Source: an uncultured Lachnospiraceae bacterium
GTDB lineage: Bacteria; Bacillota; Clostridia; Lachnospirales; Lachnospiraceae
Assembly (NCBI GenBank): GCA_947167135.1
Contig: CAMVGV010000002.1
Location: 32,119-96,118, forward strand
DNA: 64,000 bases
Reading direction: 5' to 3'
The position numbers were made by a program, and so were the translations under genes. The notes under the pieces were generated by a model. The model was not told the origin of the DNA and did not search any database. It was given only the letters and a program-made list of their open reading frames with translations. Shown here one piece after another: positions 8,466 to 16,715 of this stretch (positions are counted from its first letter, which is position 1; every line of letters starts with the position of its first letter).

Positions 8466-9342
8466 ACATACACTCCCTCACAGCATTAAACACTGCTTCA
8501 CAGAGTTCCGGCTTGTTCATGGCATAGACGTGTATCCCCTGAACTCCGTTTGATGCGAGATCAACTGCCTGATTTACGGCATATTCTATCCCGGCCTTCT
8601 TCATATCCTCCGGGTTATCCCCGTAATTTGCACAGATGTCTGCAAGCTTTTTAGGCACACTGGTACCGGACAGGGTTATGGTACGTCCGAGCTGCTTACT
8701 GTCTGTTATCGGCATTATCCCTGCGTGTATCGGAATGGTGATATCGTTTTTTTCCGTATACTCCAAAAATCTGTAAAACAGGGTATTCTCAAAGAACAGC
8801 TGGCTGATCAGCATATTGCAGCCCGCATCCTGCTTCTTTTTGAGAAAAAATATATCCGTTGGCTTATCCGGAGCCTCCGGGTGCTTTTCCGGATAACAGG
8901 CTCCCGCGATCATTAGCTTGTCATCTGTTCTTCCCGTTTCCCTCATATATCTGATCATATCCTCGGCGTGCTCAAACTCACGGGAATTATACTGCTCATC
9001 GCTCATGTCCTTCGGCCTGTCCCCCCTGAGTGCAAGAACATTATGAACCCCCTTTTCCTCAAAACGCCTGAGTCCCTCATCAAGCCTTCTCTTGTCGTAG
9101 CCCACAGAGGTGATATGGGCAAGAGCCTCCGTATCCGTATTATTCTGAATATAATCTACAATCTCAAGCTGATGTACGGAATTCGACCCTCCGGCACCGT
9201 AGGTCACACTGATAAAAGCGGGCTTAAGTGCTGCGATCCTGTCTACAGTCTCAAATATCTTAGGAAAGCTGTCCTCCTTTTTCGGTGGAAAAATCTCGCA
9301 TGAAAGAACACATTCCCTTGTAGTATCATCAATCCTGATCAT
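8464..9342 (-). CDS. metF: 5,10-methylenetetrahydrofolate reductase
   Basis: Reduces methylenetetrahydrofolate to methyltetrahydrofolate, the methyl donor for methionine synthase. The 292 residues cover the full FAD-binding barrel of the family, with the N-terminal SCEIFPPK block, the VTYGAGGS block, NVLALRGDRP and the later FFLKKKQDAGCNMLISQLFF block. The start ATG is preceded by AAAGGAAAA. The gene stands alone on the minus strand, between two repeat-filled gaps, but with metA and the methyltransferase in the same window it completes a methionine methyl-supply set. Confidence 0.95.
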   Translation of the reverse strand: MIRIDDTTRECVLSCEIFPPKKEDSFPKIFETVDRIAALKPAFISVTYGAGGSNSVHQLEIVDYIQNNTDTEALAHITSVGYDKRRLDEGLRRFEEKGVHNVLALRGDRPKDMSDEQYNSREFEHAEDMIRYMRETGRTDDKLMIAGACYPEKHPEAPDKPTDIFFLKKKQDAGCNMLISQLFFENTLFYRFLEYTEKNDITIPIHAGIMPITDSKQLGRTITLSGTSVPKKLADICANYGDNPEDMKKAGIEYAVNQAVDLASNGVQGIHVYAMNKPELCEAVFNAVRECM

Positions 9343-9363
9343 TTATTTTCCTTTCGTTATGCC

Positions 9364-9410
9364 TTTGTCCCGGTTTGCTAACTGTTTTTTTCGCTACGAT
9401 CCCGCTAAAC
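9364..9410 (+). repeat. Partial copy of one arm of the 8158-8389 palindrome
   Basis: This segment repeats the left part of the palindromic element (TTTGTCCCGG, ACTGTTTTTTTCG, CTACGATCCCGCTAAAC) with few changes, and stops where the tandem array begins. It shows that the element is mobile or gets copied in pieces. Confidence 0.75.
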
Positions 9411-9413
9411 AAG

Positions 9414-9608
9414 TGTCATCCCGAGGAGCGGAAGCCGCCTTCAAATGTCATCCTGAGGAGCGGAAGCCGCCTTCAAATGTCATCCTGAGGAGCGGAAGCC
9501 GCTTTCAAATGTCATCCCGAGGAGCGGAAGCCGCCTTCAAATGTCATCCTGAGGAGCGGAAGCCGCCTTCAAATGTCATCCTGAGGAGCGGAAGCGACGA
9601 AGGATCTT
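9414..9608 (+). repeat. Six tandem 32-bp repeat units
   Basis: Heads start at 9414, 9446, 9478, 9510, 9542 and 9574, exactly 32 bases apart. The first five carry the interior GGAGCGGAAGCCGCCTTCAAA without a tail; the sixth ends with the full GCGACGAAGGATCTT tail. It fills most of the 366-base gap between metF and the receiver gene. There are no unique spacers, so it is not a CRISPR array. Confidence 0.95.
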
Positions 9609-9629
9609 CTCAACCTTCTTCATACGAGC

Positions 9630-9658
9630 TTGAAATACCTTCTTTGTTATTGTAGAAT
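9630..9658 (+). promoter_or_regulatory. Predicted sigma-A promoter for the receiver-ligA operon
   Basis: TTGAAA at 9630-9635 and TAGAAT at 9653-9658 are 17 bases apart, just after the repeat array and about 50 bases before the start codon at 9709. Confidence 0.65.
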
Positions 9659-9708
9659 TATAGCATATTTCTAATGCCAAGAGTAATGAATCAGGAGAGT
9701 TATTGATC

Positions 9709-10110
9709 ATGAAAAAAATGGACAAAAAAGTTCTGCTTGTTGATGATATGCCCACTATATTAAAACAGGGCATTGATATCATGTCTTTACGCTATACCGT
9801 GGAAACCGCTTCCACCGCTGAAGAAGCTGTTGAAAAATCCCGTATCTTTAAGCCTGACATTGTTCTTATGGATGTGAATCTTCCCGACGAGAGCGGAATA
9901 AGCTGTATGGAAAAAATACGTGAGATGCCAGGCTTTGAAGATATTCCCTTCATACTTCTTATCAACGATCTTTCCATAATGACCAATGCCAGGGCCTATG
10001 ATCAGGGAGCTAGTGACTTTATGAGAAAGCCTTTTATTACCAATAATGTTTACAGGAAGATCGATATGCACCTGAAGCTTGCCGAGATCGGCTGGAAGTT
10101 CGAGCTTTGA
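9709..10110 (+). CDS. Single-domain response regulator (CheY-like receiver)
   Basis: About 133 residues made almost wholly of a receiver domain, with no output domain. The acidic pair (VDD), the phospho-acceptor Asp in IVLMDVNLP and the conserved Lys in MRKPF are present, so it should take phosphate from a histidine kinase. ATG at 9709 is chosen because CAGGAGAG precedes it by nine bases; a TTG six bases earlier is too close to that site. Its 3' end touches the pseudouridine synthase gene. No kinase gene is adjacent. The hybrid kinases elsewhere in the window are possible partners (inference). Confidence 0.9.
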   Translation: MKKMDKKVLLVDDMPTILKQGIDIMSLRYTVETASTAEEAVEKSRIFKPDIVLMDVNLPDESGISCMEKIREMPGFEDIPFILLINDLSIMTNARAYDQGASDFMRKPFITNNVYRKIDMHLKLAEIGWKFEL

Positions 10111-10121
10111 TGAAGGAAGAA

Positions 10122-10838
10122 ATGCGTATCAATAAATATCTGTCTGCTTCCGGTATCATGTCAAGACGCCGGGCAGACAGTTTTATTTTGTCCGGAAGGA
10201 TTACAGTAAACGGAGAGACTGCAGTTCCCGGAATGACTGTTATGGGATCCGAAGAAATAAGGATAGACGGGAAGCTTATTGATAAGAATCCCTCTTCGGA
10301 AAAAAAGGTTGTTATAGCCTACAATAAAAAACGCGGTATTGTGACCAGCACCGTAAACCAGGGTAAAGAAAAGAACAACATCATCGATGCCATAAATTAC
10401 CCCGTCAGGATTTATCCCATAGGTCGCCTTGACAAGGATTCTGAAGGGCTGATCCTCTTAACAAATGACGGCAGTCTTGTTAATAAGCTCTTAAAATCCT
10501 CTTCCGGCATTGAGAAGGAGTATGAAGTTTCTCTTGATAAGGAGATTGAAAGCCGGGATATCAGCAAAATGGAAAAAGGAGGCATAAACCTTGTTCCGGG
10601 AAGGAAGAATAAACCCTGCAGAATAGTAAAGACTGCTCCCTGCAAAATGAATGTGATCCTGACCGAAGGAATAAACCGGGAAATAAGACGTATGGCCGAA
10701 TACTTCGGCTACCGGGTAATGAAACTAAAAAGAATACGCTTCGGAAATATCCTCCTCGGAGATCTGAAGAGCGGTACCTACCGTGAGCTCAGCCCGAAGG
10801 AGATAAAAAGTCTGTTAAAAAAACCACTATACCTATGA
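10122..10838 (+). CDS. RsuA/RluB/RluF-family rRNA pseudouridine synthase
   Basis: A cytoplasmic enzyme expected to convert a uridine in ribosomal RNA to pseudouridine. An N-terminal S4 RNA-binding domain (MRINKYLSASGIMSRRRAD) is followed by the catalytic domain with GRLDKDSEGLILLTNDG, whose Asp is the conserved nucleophile. The C-terminal half keeps INREIRRMAEYFGYRV. Which base it modifies cannot be told from sequence. The ATG at 10122 has AAGGAAG close upstream and matches the family start; an ATG at 10110, overlapping the previous stop codon, would add four residues. The gene overlaps ligA by four bases (ATGA). Confidence 0.9.
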   Translation: MRINKYLSASGIMSRRRADSFILSGRITVNGETAVPGMTVMGSEEIRIDGKLIDKNPSSEKKVVIAYNKKRGIVTSTVNQGKEKNNIIDAINYPVRIYPIGRLDKDSEGLILLTNDGSLVNKLLKSSSGIEKEYEVSLDKEIESRDISKMEKGGINLVPGRKNKPCRIVKTAPCKMNVILTEGINREIRRMAEYFGYRVMKLKRIRFGNILLGDLKSGTYRELSPKEIKSLLKKPLYL

Positions 10839-12835
10839 ATAAAGAAGAATACAACGAACTTAAGAAAAAAATCGAATACCACATGAACCTCTATTACAAT
10901 GAGGATACCCCCGAGATCTCCGACTACGAATACGACCTTCTTATGCAGGAATTAAAGAAGGCGGAAATAGAGAACCCGGACTTTGTTACAGCGGACTCTC
11001 CCACTAAAAAGGTTGGCGGAAGGGCAAAGCGTGAGGCAGGGGTAAAGGTAACCCATGACGTTCCCATGCTTTCAATTGAGGATGTCTTCAATAAGGAGGA
11101 TGTGACAAAATGGATAGATAAGGTGCATTCTCTTCACCCGGAGTGCAGATTTTCGGTGGAAGCAAAGATAGACGGCTTAAGCATGACTCTCCGCTACAGA
11201 AGAGAAAACGGGGTTTTGAAGCTTTTTCTTGCGGAAACACGTGGGGACGGCTTTATCGGTGAAGACGTAACATTAAATGCCCTTGTTATCCCCGATGTAA
11301 TGGAGACTCTTGATCTTCCCTTTGATGAGCTGGAGCTTAGGGGTGAGGTCTATATGAAAATAAAGGACTTTCTCCGCTTTAATTCCGTTCAGGAGGAAAA
11401 GGGAAAACCTGTTGCCGCAAATCCGAGAAACCTTGCGGCGGGAACTCTCCGGCAGCTTGATCCCTCAATAACAAAGGAGCGTAATCTGAGCCTTTTTATC
11501 TTTAATGTTCAAAAGGGACCATCCGAAATGATGGATGATCACATAAAGGCTCTTGACACTCTGGAAAAGGCCGGAGTGAAAACCGTGCCGCATTTTCTCT
11601 GCTCCGATGCTTCAGAGGTCAAAACTGCAATAGACCGTATAGCTGAGGAACGCTCTCTTTACGACTTTGATATAGACGGTGCCGTGGTAAAGATAAATGA
11701 AGTCTCCTTCCGGGATGACTTCCCGGCAGGGAGTAAGTATTCCAGCGGCCACATTGCCTATAAATATCCCCCTGAAGAACGGATAGTCACCATGGATGAG
11801 ATCATTGTGGATCTCGGACGCACGGGAAAGCTCACCTTTACAGGGATTTTCCATGACAGTGAGACCGGGAAGCCTGCCCGGCTCTGCGGAACCAATGTCT
11901 CCCGCGCTACTCTTCATAATGCGGATTATATCCGGGATATGAAGATCGGCATCGGAGGGAAATACCGGCTTTTTAAAAGCGGTGAGATAATTCCGAAGTT
12001 AAACGGCTGTGTGGAGGAGCCGGAAGAGATTTTCACACCCCCGGAAAGCTGCCCGGTATGCGGTGAAAAACTACTCCGTGAAACAGATACAGCGGACATC
12101 CGCTGTGTAAATCCGCTCTGTCCCGCCCAGTCCGTCCGCTCCATAGCCTACTTTGTATCAAGGGATGCCATGAATATTATGGGTCTCGGTGACACCCTTA
12201 TAGAAGCCCTTGTTAAAGAGGGCTACCTAAAAAGCTACGCCGATATCTACCATCTGTCCTCCTTCAGGGATGAACTTATCGAAAAGGGGCTTATCGGCAA
12301 GGAAAAAAATACGGACAAGCTTTTAAATGAGATTGAGAAATCAAAGGATAATGAACCTGACAGGCTTCTTACTGCCCTCGGTATCAGAAACGTGGGAAAA
12401 CGCACCGCTTCTGACATTATCAGGCATTTTAAGGATATCAGATTATTAAAAACAGCAACTATGGAGGATCTTCTTTCCATTCCGGAGGTAGGTGAGACCA
12501 TAGCTTCCGGGATCATTGATTTCTTTAAGAATGAAAAGGATCTCTCCGTTTTTGATGATCTTATGGCTTCCGGTCTTAATCCCATTACAAAGGATGAGGG
12601 TGAGCTGTCCGAAAAACTAAAGGGTCTTACAATAGTGGTGACCGGTACCTTAAAGAATTTCGGCAGAAAAGAAATACAGGAGGTCATAGAAAAAAACGGC
12701 GGCAAGGCTACCGGCTCCGTCAGCAAAAAAACCGATCTCCTTATCGCCGGAGAAGCCGCCGGCTCCAAGCTCACAAAAGCTCAGGAGCTCGGCATCAGTG
12801 TGATAAGCGAAGAAGAATTTATGGCAATGCTTTAG
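10835..12835 (+). CDS. ligA: NAD-dependent DNA ligase
   Basis: Seals nicks in DNA during replication and repair using NAD. The 666-residue length and domain order are complete: N-terminal Ia domain, adenylation domain with Lys111 in EAKIDGLSM as the adenylated residue, OB fold, a four-cysteine zinc finger (CPVC and CVNPLCP at about 405-430), helix-hairpin-helix repeats (about 510-585), and a C-terminal BRCT domain from about residue 592. It is the last gene of the receiver, pseudouridine synthase and ligase run, and faces the Rpn gene tail to tail with only 14 bases between them. Confidence 0.97.
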   Translation: MNKEEYNELKKKIEYHMNLYYNEDTPEISDYEYDLLMQELKKAEIENPDFVTADSPTKKVGGRAKREAGVKVTHDVPMLSIEDVFNKEDVTKWIDKVHSLHPECRFSVEAKIDGLSMTLRYRRENGVLKLFLAETRGDGFIGEDVTLNALVIPDVMETLDLPFDELELRGEVYMKIKDFLRFNSVQEEKGKPVAANPRNLAAGTLRQLDPSITKERNLSLFIFNVQKGPSEMMDDHIKALDTLEKAGVKTVPHFLCSDASEVKTAIDRIAEERSLYDFDIDGAVVKINEVSFRDDFPAGSKYSSGHIAYKYPPEERIVTMDEIIVDLGRTGKLTFTGIFHDSETGKPARLCGTNVSRATLHNADYIRDMKIGIGGKYRLFKSGEIIPKLNGCVEEPEEIFTPPESCPVCGEKLLRETDTADIRCVNPLCPAQSVRSIAYFVSRDAMNIMGLGDTLIEALVKEGYLKSYADIYHLSSFRDELIEKGLIGKEKNTDKLLNEIEKSKDNEPDRLLTALGIRNVGKRTASDIIRHFKDIRLLKTATMEDLLSIPEVGETIASGIIDFFKNEKDLSVFDDLMASGLNPITKDEGELSEKLKGLTIVVTGTLKNFGRKEIQEVIEKNGGKATGSVSKKTDLLIAGEAAGSKLTKAQELGISVISEEEFMAML

Positions 12836-12849
12836 CAGACAGTGAAGCA

Positions 12850-13592
12850 TTAAGTGATATCTCCCAGCTTTGCCTCAAGCTCCCTGATCCTTGCCTCGGC
12901 CCTGTCCGCCCTTTTCCGCTCGGTTTCAGTGTTTTTACGTTCTTCCTCGCGGCCTTCTTCCCGGCTTTCTTCCCTTATTTCCTTTTCCCTTTCCCAGCTC
13001 TTCATATATCTGATACCTACGCCTTTCTTTGCCTTGGTCCTGTGTACAATATCGTTAAGCTTGTCCGTGAGATCGTCCGTTACATTGTCTTTTGTGCTTT
13101 TCCCTATGTACCTAAGGAGATTTTTTAACTTTCTGTCATCCTCTCCGGCATTTTCCGGAAGTTCCCCGTTCATATACAGAAATATCCTCCGTACCCCGTC
13201 ATTATCATATTCCACTCCCGTTTCCAAAAGCTGAACATCTATCAGATCCCCATAGTATCTGCTCCGCCTCGAGAGCAGCTTCTTCTTTGAGCTCTGCCTG
13301 TCAGGCTCAACATCATATACCCTGATAACAGGCCTGTCTATCCCGTCCTCTGTCAGATGCTCCGTAATATAAGCATCCATCCTTATACCATGTGAGCTTT
13401 CCGAAACACCCGGCACAGCCTTCTGGGCTGTGAAGCTGATCTCACCGATCTCACGCTTAAGGACGAGACTAAGGATCATCCGGCAGACCTCCGCTCCGTC
13501 TTCTTCATCAGCCAAGATCTCAGTAAAAAGAAAATCGTCAATGACGTCCTTTCTTCCAGCGGCTTCATAATTCTTGATCTTTCATCACACAT
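12850..13592 (-). pseudogene. Rpn-type PD-(D/E)XK nuclease/transposase, frameshifted near its start
   Basis: The open frame 12850-13515 matches the Rpn (recombination-promoting nuclease) family that is abundant in Lachnospiraceae, with YDVEPDRQ and a charged coiled coil at the C-terminus rich in Glu and Arg. The conserved N-terminal block (DDFLF, EILADEED) is encoded further upstream in the same frame, up to a TGA at 13584-13582, with no usable start codon. The only ATG with a good ribosome binding site (AAGGAGGAG, ATG at 13592) is in a different frame. One base gained or lost between about 13592 and 13570 explains this. It is either a recent pseudogene or a sequencing error. Confidence 0.7.
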
Positions 13593-13789
13593 ACAGTTCT
13601 CCTCCTTGTTTACCGAATTTAAGCAGGACAAACCATATATGTATTCTCCTGCTCATAAAAAAATGGGTTTCAGAGCAGGAAGTCTTTAGAAATCATAACA
13701 AAAGAATTGTAAGAAGCGGCAACCCGCCTTAGAAGTATCTGCTCTGCCCCAAAAGATAACGTGAAATCCATTTAATTTCAACAGGAGTT

Positions 13790-13850
13790 TACAAAAACAA
13801 AAGGTCTGTTCCTCCATTGTAATTATTGAGAGGGTGACCTTTTGTTTATT
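13790..13850 (-). terminator. Probable terminator of the GT-C-like gene
   Basis: The 11-bp inverted repeat AACAAAAGGTC (13796-13806) and GACCTTTTGTT (13836-13846) has a 29-base middle that can partly pair, followed on the minus strand by a T-rich run. The stretch from 13593 to 13790 holds only a weaker stem (TCCTGCTC with GAGCAGGA, near 13645-13680) and no gene. Confidence 0.5.
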
Positions 13851-13865
13851 TCAAGTTCTCTAATA

Positions 13866-14009
13866 TATAGTAAACGACATCAGGTTTTACCTAATGGCGT
13901 TTACTGCGCTGGATTTTGGAGGCTGAAAGCAGCAGATTTCCTTACAAAATCCATGCGCATCCTTGCGGAGCATTATAGTAAACGGCTGATTTATCTGACA
14001 TTTACTATA
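13866..14009. mobile_element. 144-bp MITE-like element with TATAGTAAA ends
   Basis: TATAGTAAA at 13866 is inverted as TTTACTATA at 14001-14009, and TATAGTAAACG recurs directly at 13974. Inside are two more stems: one of about 16 bp at 13869-13906 with an apical TTTTA, and GGATTTTG paired with CAAAATCC (13911-13952). It lies between the terminator and the GT-C-like gene and encodes nothing visible. Confidence 0.55.
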
Positions 14010-14038
14010 ACAGGATAAACAGAGCAAACGTGAAAAGC

Positions 14039-15739
14039 TTATAAAACTTTCTTTAATATGTAAAACTCAGCCCCAGGCTCTAAAGACTGTTCAACGTACC
14101 TGTCTTTAATATATTGTCCAAATGGTGTTGATAAAAACATCGTAATATCCGGATAGTATCTTATATCCACATAGATATAATCTGGCAGCTCTCTTTTTCC
14201 TATAGTATAATAATCAATCCACTGCCTTCCGGCAGAAAAGGTGCCGGAAAACTGCGGAGCTGCCATTTCTCCGTTATAATAGTAATTAAGCTGGGTATCA
14301 CTTCCAACATTGATATATGTTTTTCCAAACTGTGTGTTTTTCTGTAAATATTCCCTATATTTCTTCCATTCGGAAATCTGCCCGGGATATAAAAATATGT
14401 TTTTCGTGATACCCTCTTCCGATACAATCCGGTATTCAGTTACATTAGACGGGGTTGTACCGTTGACCCTTACAAAATACGCCTTTGAAAAGATCAATTC
14501 AATAAGCATCATAAATATAAAAAATGAAGCAAGTTTTGAAATCCCCGGTTTTGATATACTACGCTTATGTTCATTAATACTGATGATGAAAGAAATAATG
14601 GTTGGCTCAAGATACAAGGCATTTTGCGCAAAGCCTAGATTTGAACCGGCTAGAGCACCAAAAAAAATAAAAATACCCATGATTGTGAAACAGTAAAAAA
14701 GCGGAGGATCCTTTTTTAATGAAAAAGCAAGTATAACTGCCATTACCGCATAGATTATATATCTTTCAAGAAGACCGAAGGGTCCGCTCGGGCGTAATCC
14801 GGTGATATTCAGCATTATTATCAGAAAACAAGTTAGTAGTATATAAATATATATAATGGTTATTGGCGGAAAATGCCATTTTTTACGCAACGGAAGATAT
14901 ATAAGAAAGGAACATAATATCAAAGCGGTTGAACGGAAAAACAGTTTGAAGATCGAGTCTTTGTTTGAAAAAGCGCTGAAGAATTTAGAGTGGTCATCTC
15001 CTTTAAGAAGACCTGACACGTTTATAATAAAATCATTAATGGTCATGTGGGTCAGTATGTAGTACATGAATAACAGAAACAACAGAAAACAGCAGCCCCA
15101 GAAGATTAGATTGTATTTTAAACGGATCTTCACGCAAGGGTTGATCCTGAAAAAAAGAAGATATAATAGATAGGGTAAGGATATCAGCATAGTAGGATAA
15201 ACAAATACTGCGAGTCCGTATGAAAGACCTGCCATACCTACCATAATTTCTTTATTTCCATCACTTTGAAACGAATCAAAAAGAAGTAGCGAAGTAAGAA
15301 TAATAAAGATCATGGCATTAAAACCATATTCAAGATTCTGGGTAGCTCTCGGAAGGAGGTTTGCTATTACTATCGCTGCAAAAAAAGCTGATTCACGGGA
15401 ATAGTGTTTGCTGAATATCCTGTATGACAGGTAAGCCACCAGACACTGCACTATAGAAGAGATGATCCTTAGATACACCATAAGACCATCCAAGGAATGG
15501 ATAATGTCAAGATAAATCCTTATAAAAAATGCAGGAATAACAGCATTTGTAACATACACATCCCAGCTGTCAAGAAACAGTGTTTTTCCTTCAGCCACCC
15601 GTGAAGCAAGGTAAATGATAAATACCTCGTCATTATCAAGACCAATGCAGATCTTTAATCCCATAGCTAACAATGAAAGAATTATGAGTACAGCCGCTAA
15701 TAATACTTTATATTTTTCTTTGTTGGTAGAAAATGTCAT
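14039..15739 (-). CDS. Polytopic membrane protein, GT-C glycosyltransferase-like (family 39 resemblance)
   Basis: A 566-residue protein with about eleven membrane segments. After the first segment comes a LDNDEVF stretch, which resembles the acidic active-site loop of GT-C glycosyltransferases that use lipid-linked sugars. The C-terminal 130 residues form a soluble extracellular domain ending near YILKKVL. The similarity is of general build, so substrate and sugar are unknown. The gene is richer in A and T than its neighbours, with many ATA and AAA codons. It stands between a terminator, a MITE-like element and a broken Rpn gene on one side and a tRNA gene on the other, which suggests acquired DNA. 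Confidence 0.65.
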   Translation of the reverse strand: MTFSTNKEKYKVLLAAVLIILSLLAMGLKICIGLDNDEVFIIYLASRVAEGKTLFLDSWDVYVTNAVIPAFFIRIYLDIIHSLDGLMVYLRIISSIVQCLVAYLSYRIFSKHYSRESAFFAAIVIANLLPRATQNLEYGFNAMIFIILTSLLLFDSFQSDGNKEIMVGMAGLSYGLAVFVYPTMLISLPYLLYLLFFRINPCVKIRLKYNLIFWGCCFLLFLLFMYYILTHMTINDFIINVSGLLKGDDHSKFFSAFSNKDSIFKLFFRSTALILCSFLIYLPLRKKWHFPPITIIYIYILLTCFLIIMLNITGLRPSGPFGLLERYIIYAVMAVILAFSLKKDPPLFYCFTIMGIFIFFGALAGSNLGFAQNALYLEPTIISFIISINEHKRSISKPGISKLASFFIFMMLIELIFSKAYFVRVNGTTPSNVTEYRIVSEEGITKNIFLYPGQISEWKKYREYLQKNTQFGKTYINVGSDTQLNYYYNGEMAAPQFSGTFSAGRQWIDYYTIGKRELPDYIYVDIRYYPDITMFLSTPFGQYIKDRYVEQSLEPGAEFYILKKVL

Positions 15740-15776
15740 ATTTGTCGAACCAAGGAATATTATAGTTATGACTAAA

Positions 15777-15830
15777 TAAAACCTCGGAAGCCGCTGATAG
15801 CAAGCACTTTTCAGCGTGTTTCCGGGGTCT
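15777..15830 (-). terminator. Terminator after tRNA-Ala
   Basis: A long stem pairs ACCTCGGAA plus CGCTG (15781-15796) with CAGCG plus TTTCCGGGGT (15812-15828), and is followed on the minus strand by TTTTATTT. It ends the transcript that includes plsY and the tRNA. Confidence 0.75.
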
Positions 15831-15839
15831 TTTCAAAAG

Positions 15840-15912
15840 TGGACCATAGGGGGATCGAACCCCTGACCTCCAGATTGCGAACCTGGCGCTCTCCCAGCTG
15901 AGCTAATAGCCC
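15840..15912 (-). tRNA. tRNA-Ala (anticodon CGC)
   Basis: A 73-base cloverleaf without an encoded CCA end. The acceptor stem is GGGCTAT with ATGGTCC and contains the G3-U70 pair that marks alanine tRNAs. The D arm is AGCTCAGCTGGGAGAGC, the anticodon loop TTCGCAA, and the T loop TTCGATC. The anticodon CGC reads GCG. It begins 18 bases after the plsY stop codon, so it is probably cut out of the plsY transcript. Confidence 0.93.
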
Positions 15913-15930
15913 GTGGCTGTATCCCATATT

Positions 15931-16641
15931 TCAGGGATTCAGCTTCTTAAATCTCTCTGCCTCTGCGGCGTTTTTCTCCTTACTGAAGTAGGTATGCCTC
16001 TCCTTCCCCTGAAGAAGCCTTGAAATATTCCCTCTGTGCTGGAACCAGGCAAGGGCTCCGAGAAGGAACAGCAAAATATACAGCTCATATCTGACCTGTG
16101 GTGCAAGGGCTGCATAACGGTTTCCCTTAAATATAATGTTCTCTCCAAGCAGCACCATCTCGATAAAAAATGCAAGCCATACCATGATGGAGCCAAGAGA
16201 AACATAATGGGTCGTAAGGAATAGCCCGAAAAATACGATGCATCCCGCAACAAACAGAAAGGGATCCAGATATCCGATAATGAGACCTGCGGTAGCGGCT
16301 ATGCCTTTTCCTCCCTTAAATCCCATATGGAATGGAAAGTCGTGCCCCAATATCGAGCCTGCTCCGGCATAGGTCATATAAAGTAAAGCAAATCCGGGAT
16401 CATTTCTCCCAAAGAGAAACCAGGAGATCAGCATAGCCGCCAGGGTCTTCAAAATATCACAAACAAGGGTCAGGGCACCTGCCTTTACTCCAAAGGTGCG
16501 GAGCATATTGGTTGTTCCGGCATTACCGCTGCCTACGGATCTGATATCAAGACCCTGCTTTGTCCCCAGTATATATCCCGACTGTATGGTTCCGAGGAAA
16601 TATCCGATAATAAGACTGACTAACCTCGCTGCAATATTCAT
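15931..16641 (-). CDS. plsY: Acyl-phosphate:glycerol-3-phosphate acyltransferase
   Basis: Puts the first acyl chain on glycerol 3-phosphate using acyl phosphate, the product of PlsX, whose gene is also in this window. The 236-residue membrane protein has about seven hydrophobic segments and the three conserved cytoplasmic loops: GSGNAGTTNMLRTFG, GHDFPFHMGFKGGKGIA, and a third around residue 175-200. The C-terminus is somewhat longer than usual, with a charged tail. It lies downstream of der, 74 bases away across a degenerate repeat copy (about 16688-16711), in the usual clostridial order. Confidence 0.95.
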   Translation of the reverse strand: MNIAARLVSLIIGYFLGTIQSGYILGTKQGLDIRSVGSGNAGTTNMLRTFGVKAGALTLVCDILKTLAAMLISWFLFGRNDPGFALLYMTYAGAGSILGHDFPFHMGFKGGKGIAATAGLIIGYLDPFLFVAGCIVFFGLFLTTHYVSLGSIMVWLAFFIEMVLLGENIIFKGNRYAALAPQVRYELYILLFLLGALAWFQHRGNISRLLQGKERHTYFSKEKNAAEAERFKKLNP

Positions 16642-16715
16642 TCCCCTTATAAATCTCCTACTGTATATTAGTCATTTCCCGAAATACGCGTCGCTGCGTT
16701 CAGAATGACAGGTGT

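Noticed and set aside
9359..9655. 98-residue plus-strand open frame with peptide repeats (EERKPPSNV)
   Set aside because: It is a reading of the 32-bp non-coding tandem array; the period is not a multiple of three and no ribosome site is present.
12854..13234. 126-residue plus-strand frame rich in Ser and Leu
   Set aside because: It is the antisense of the charged coiled coil of the Rpn gene.
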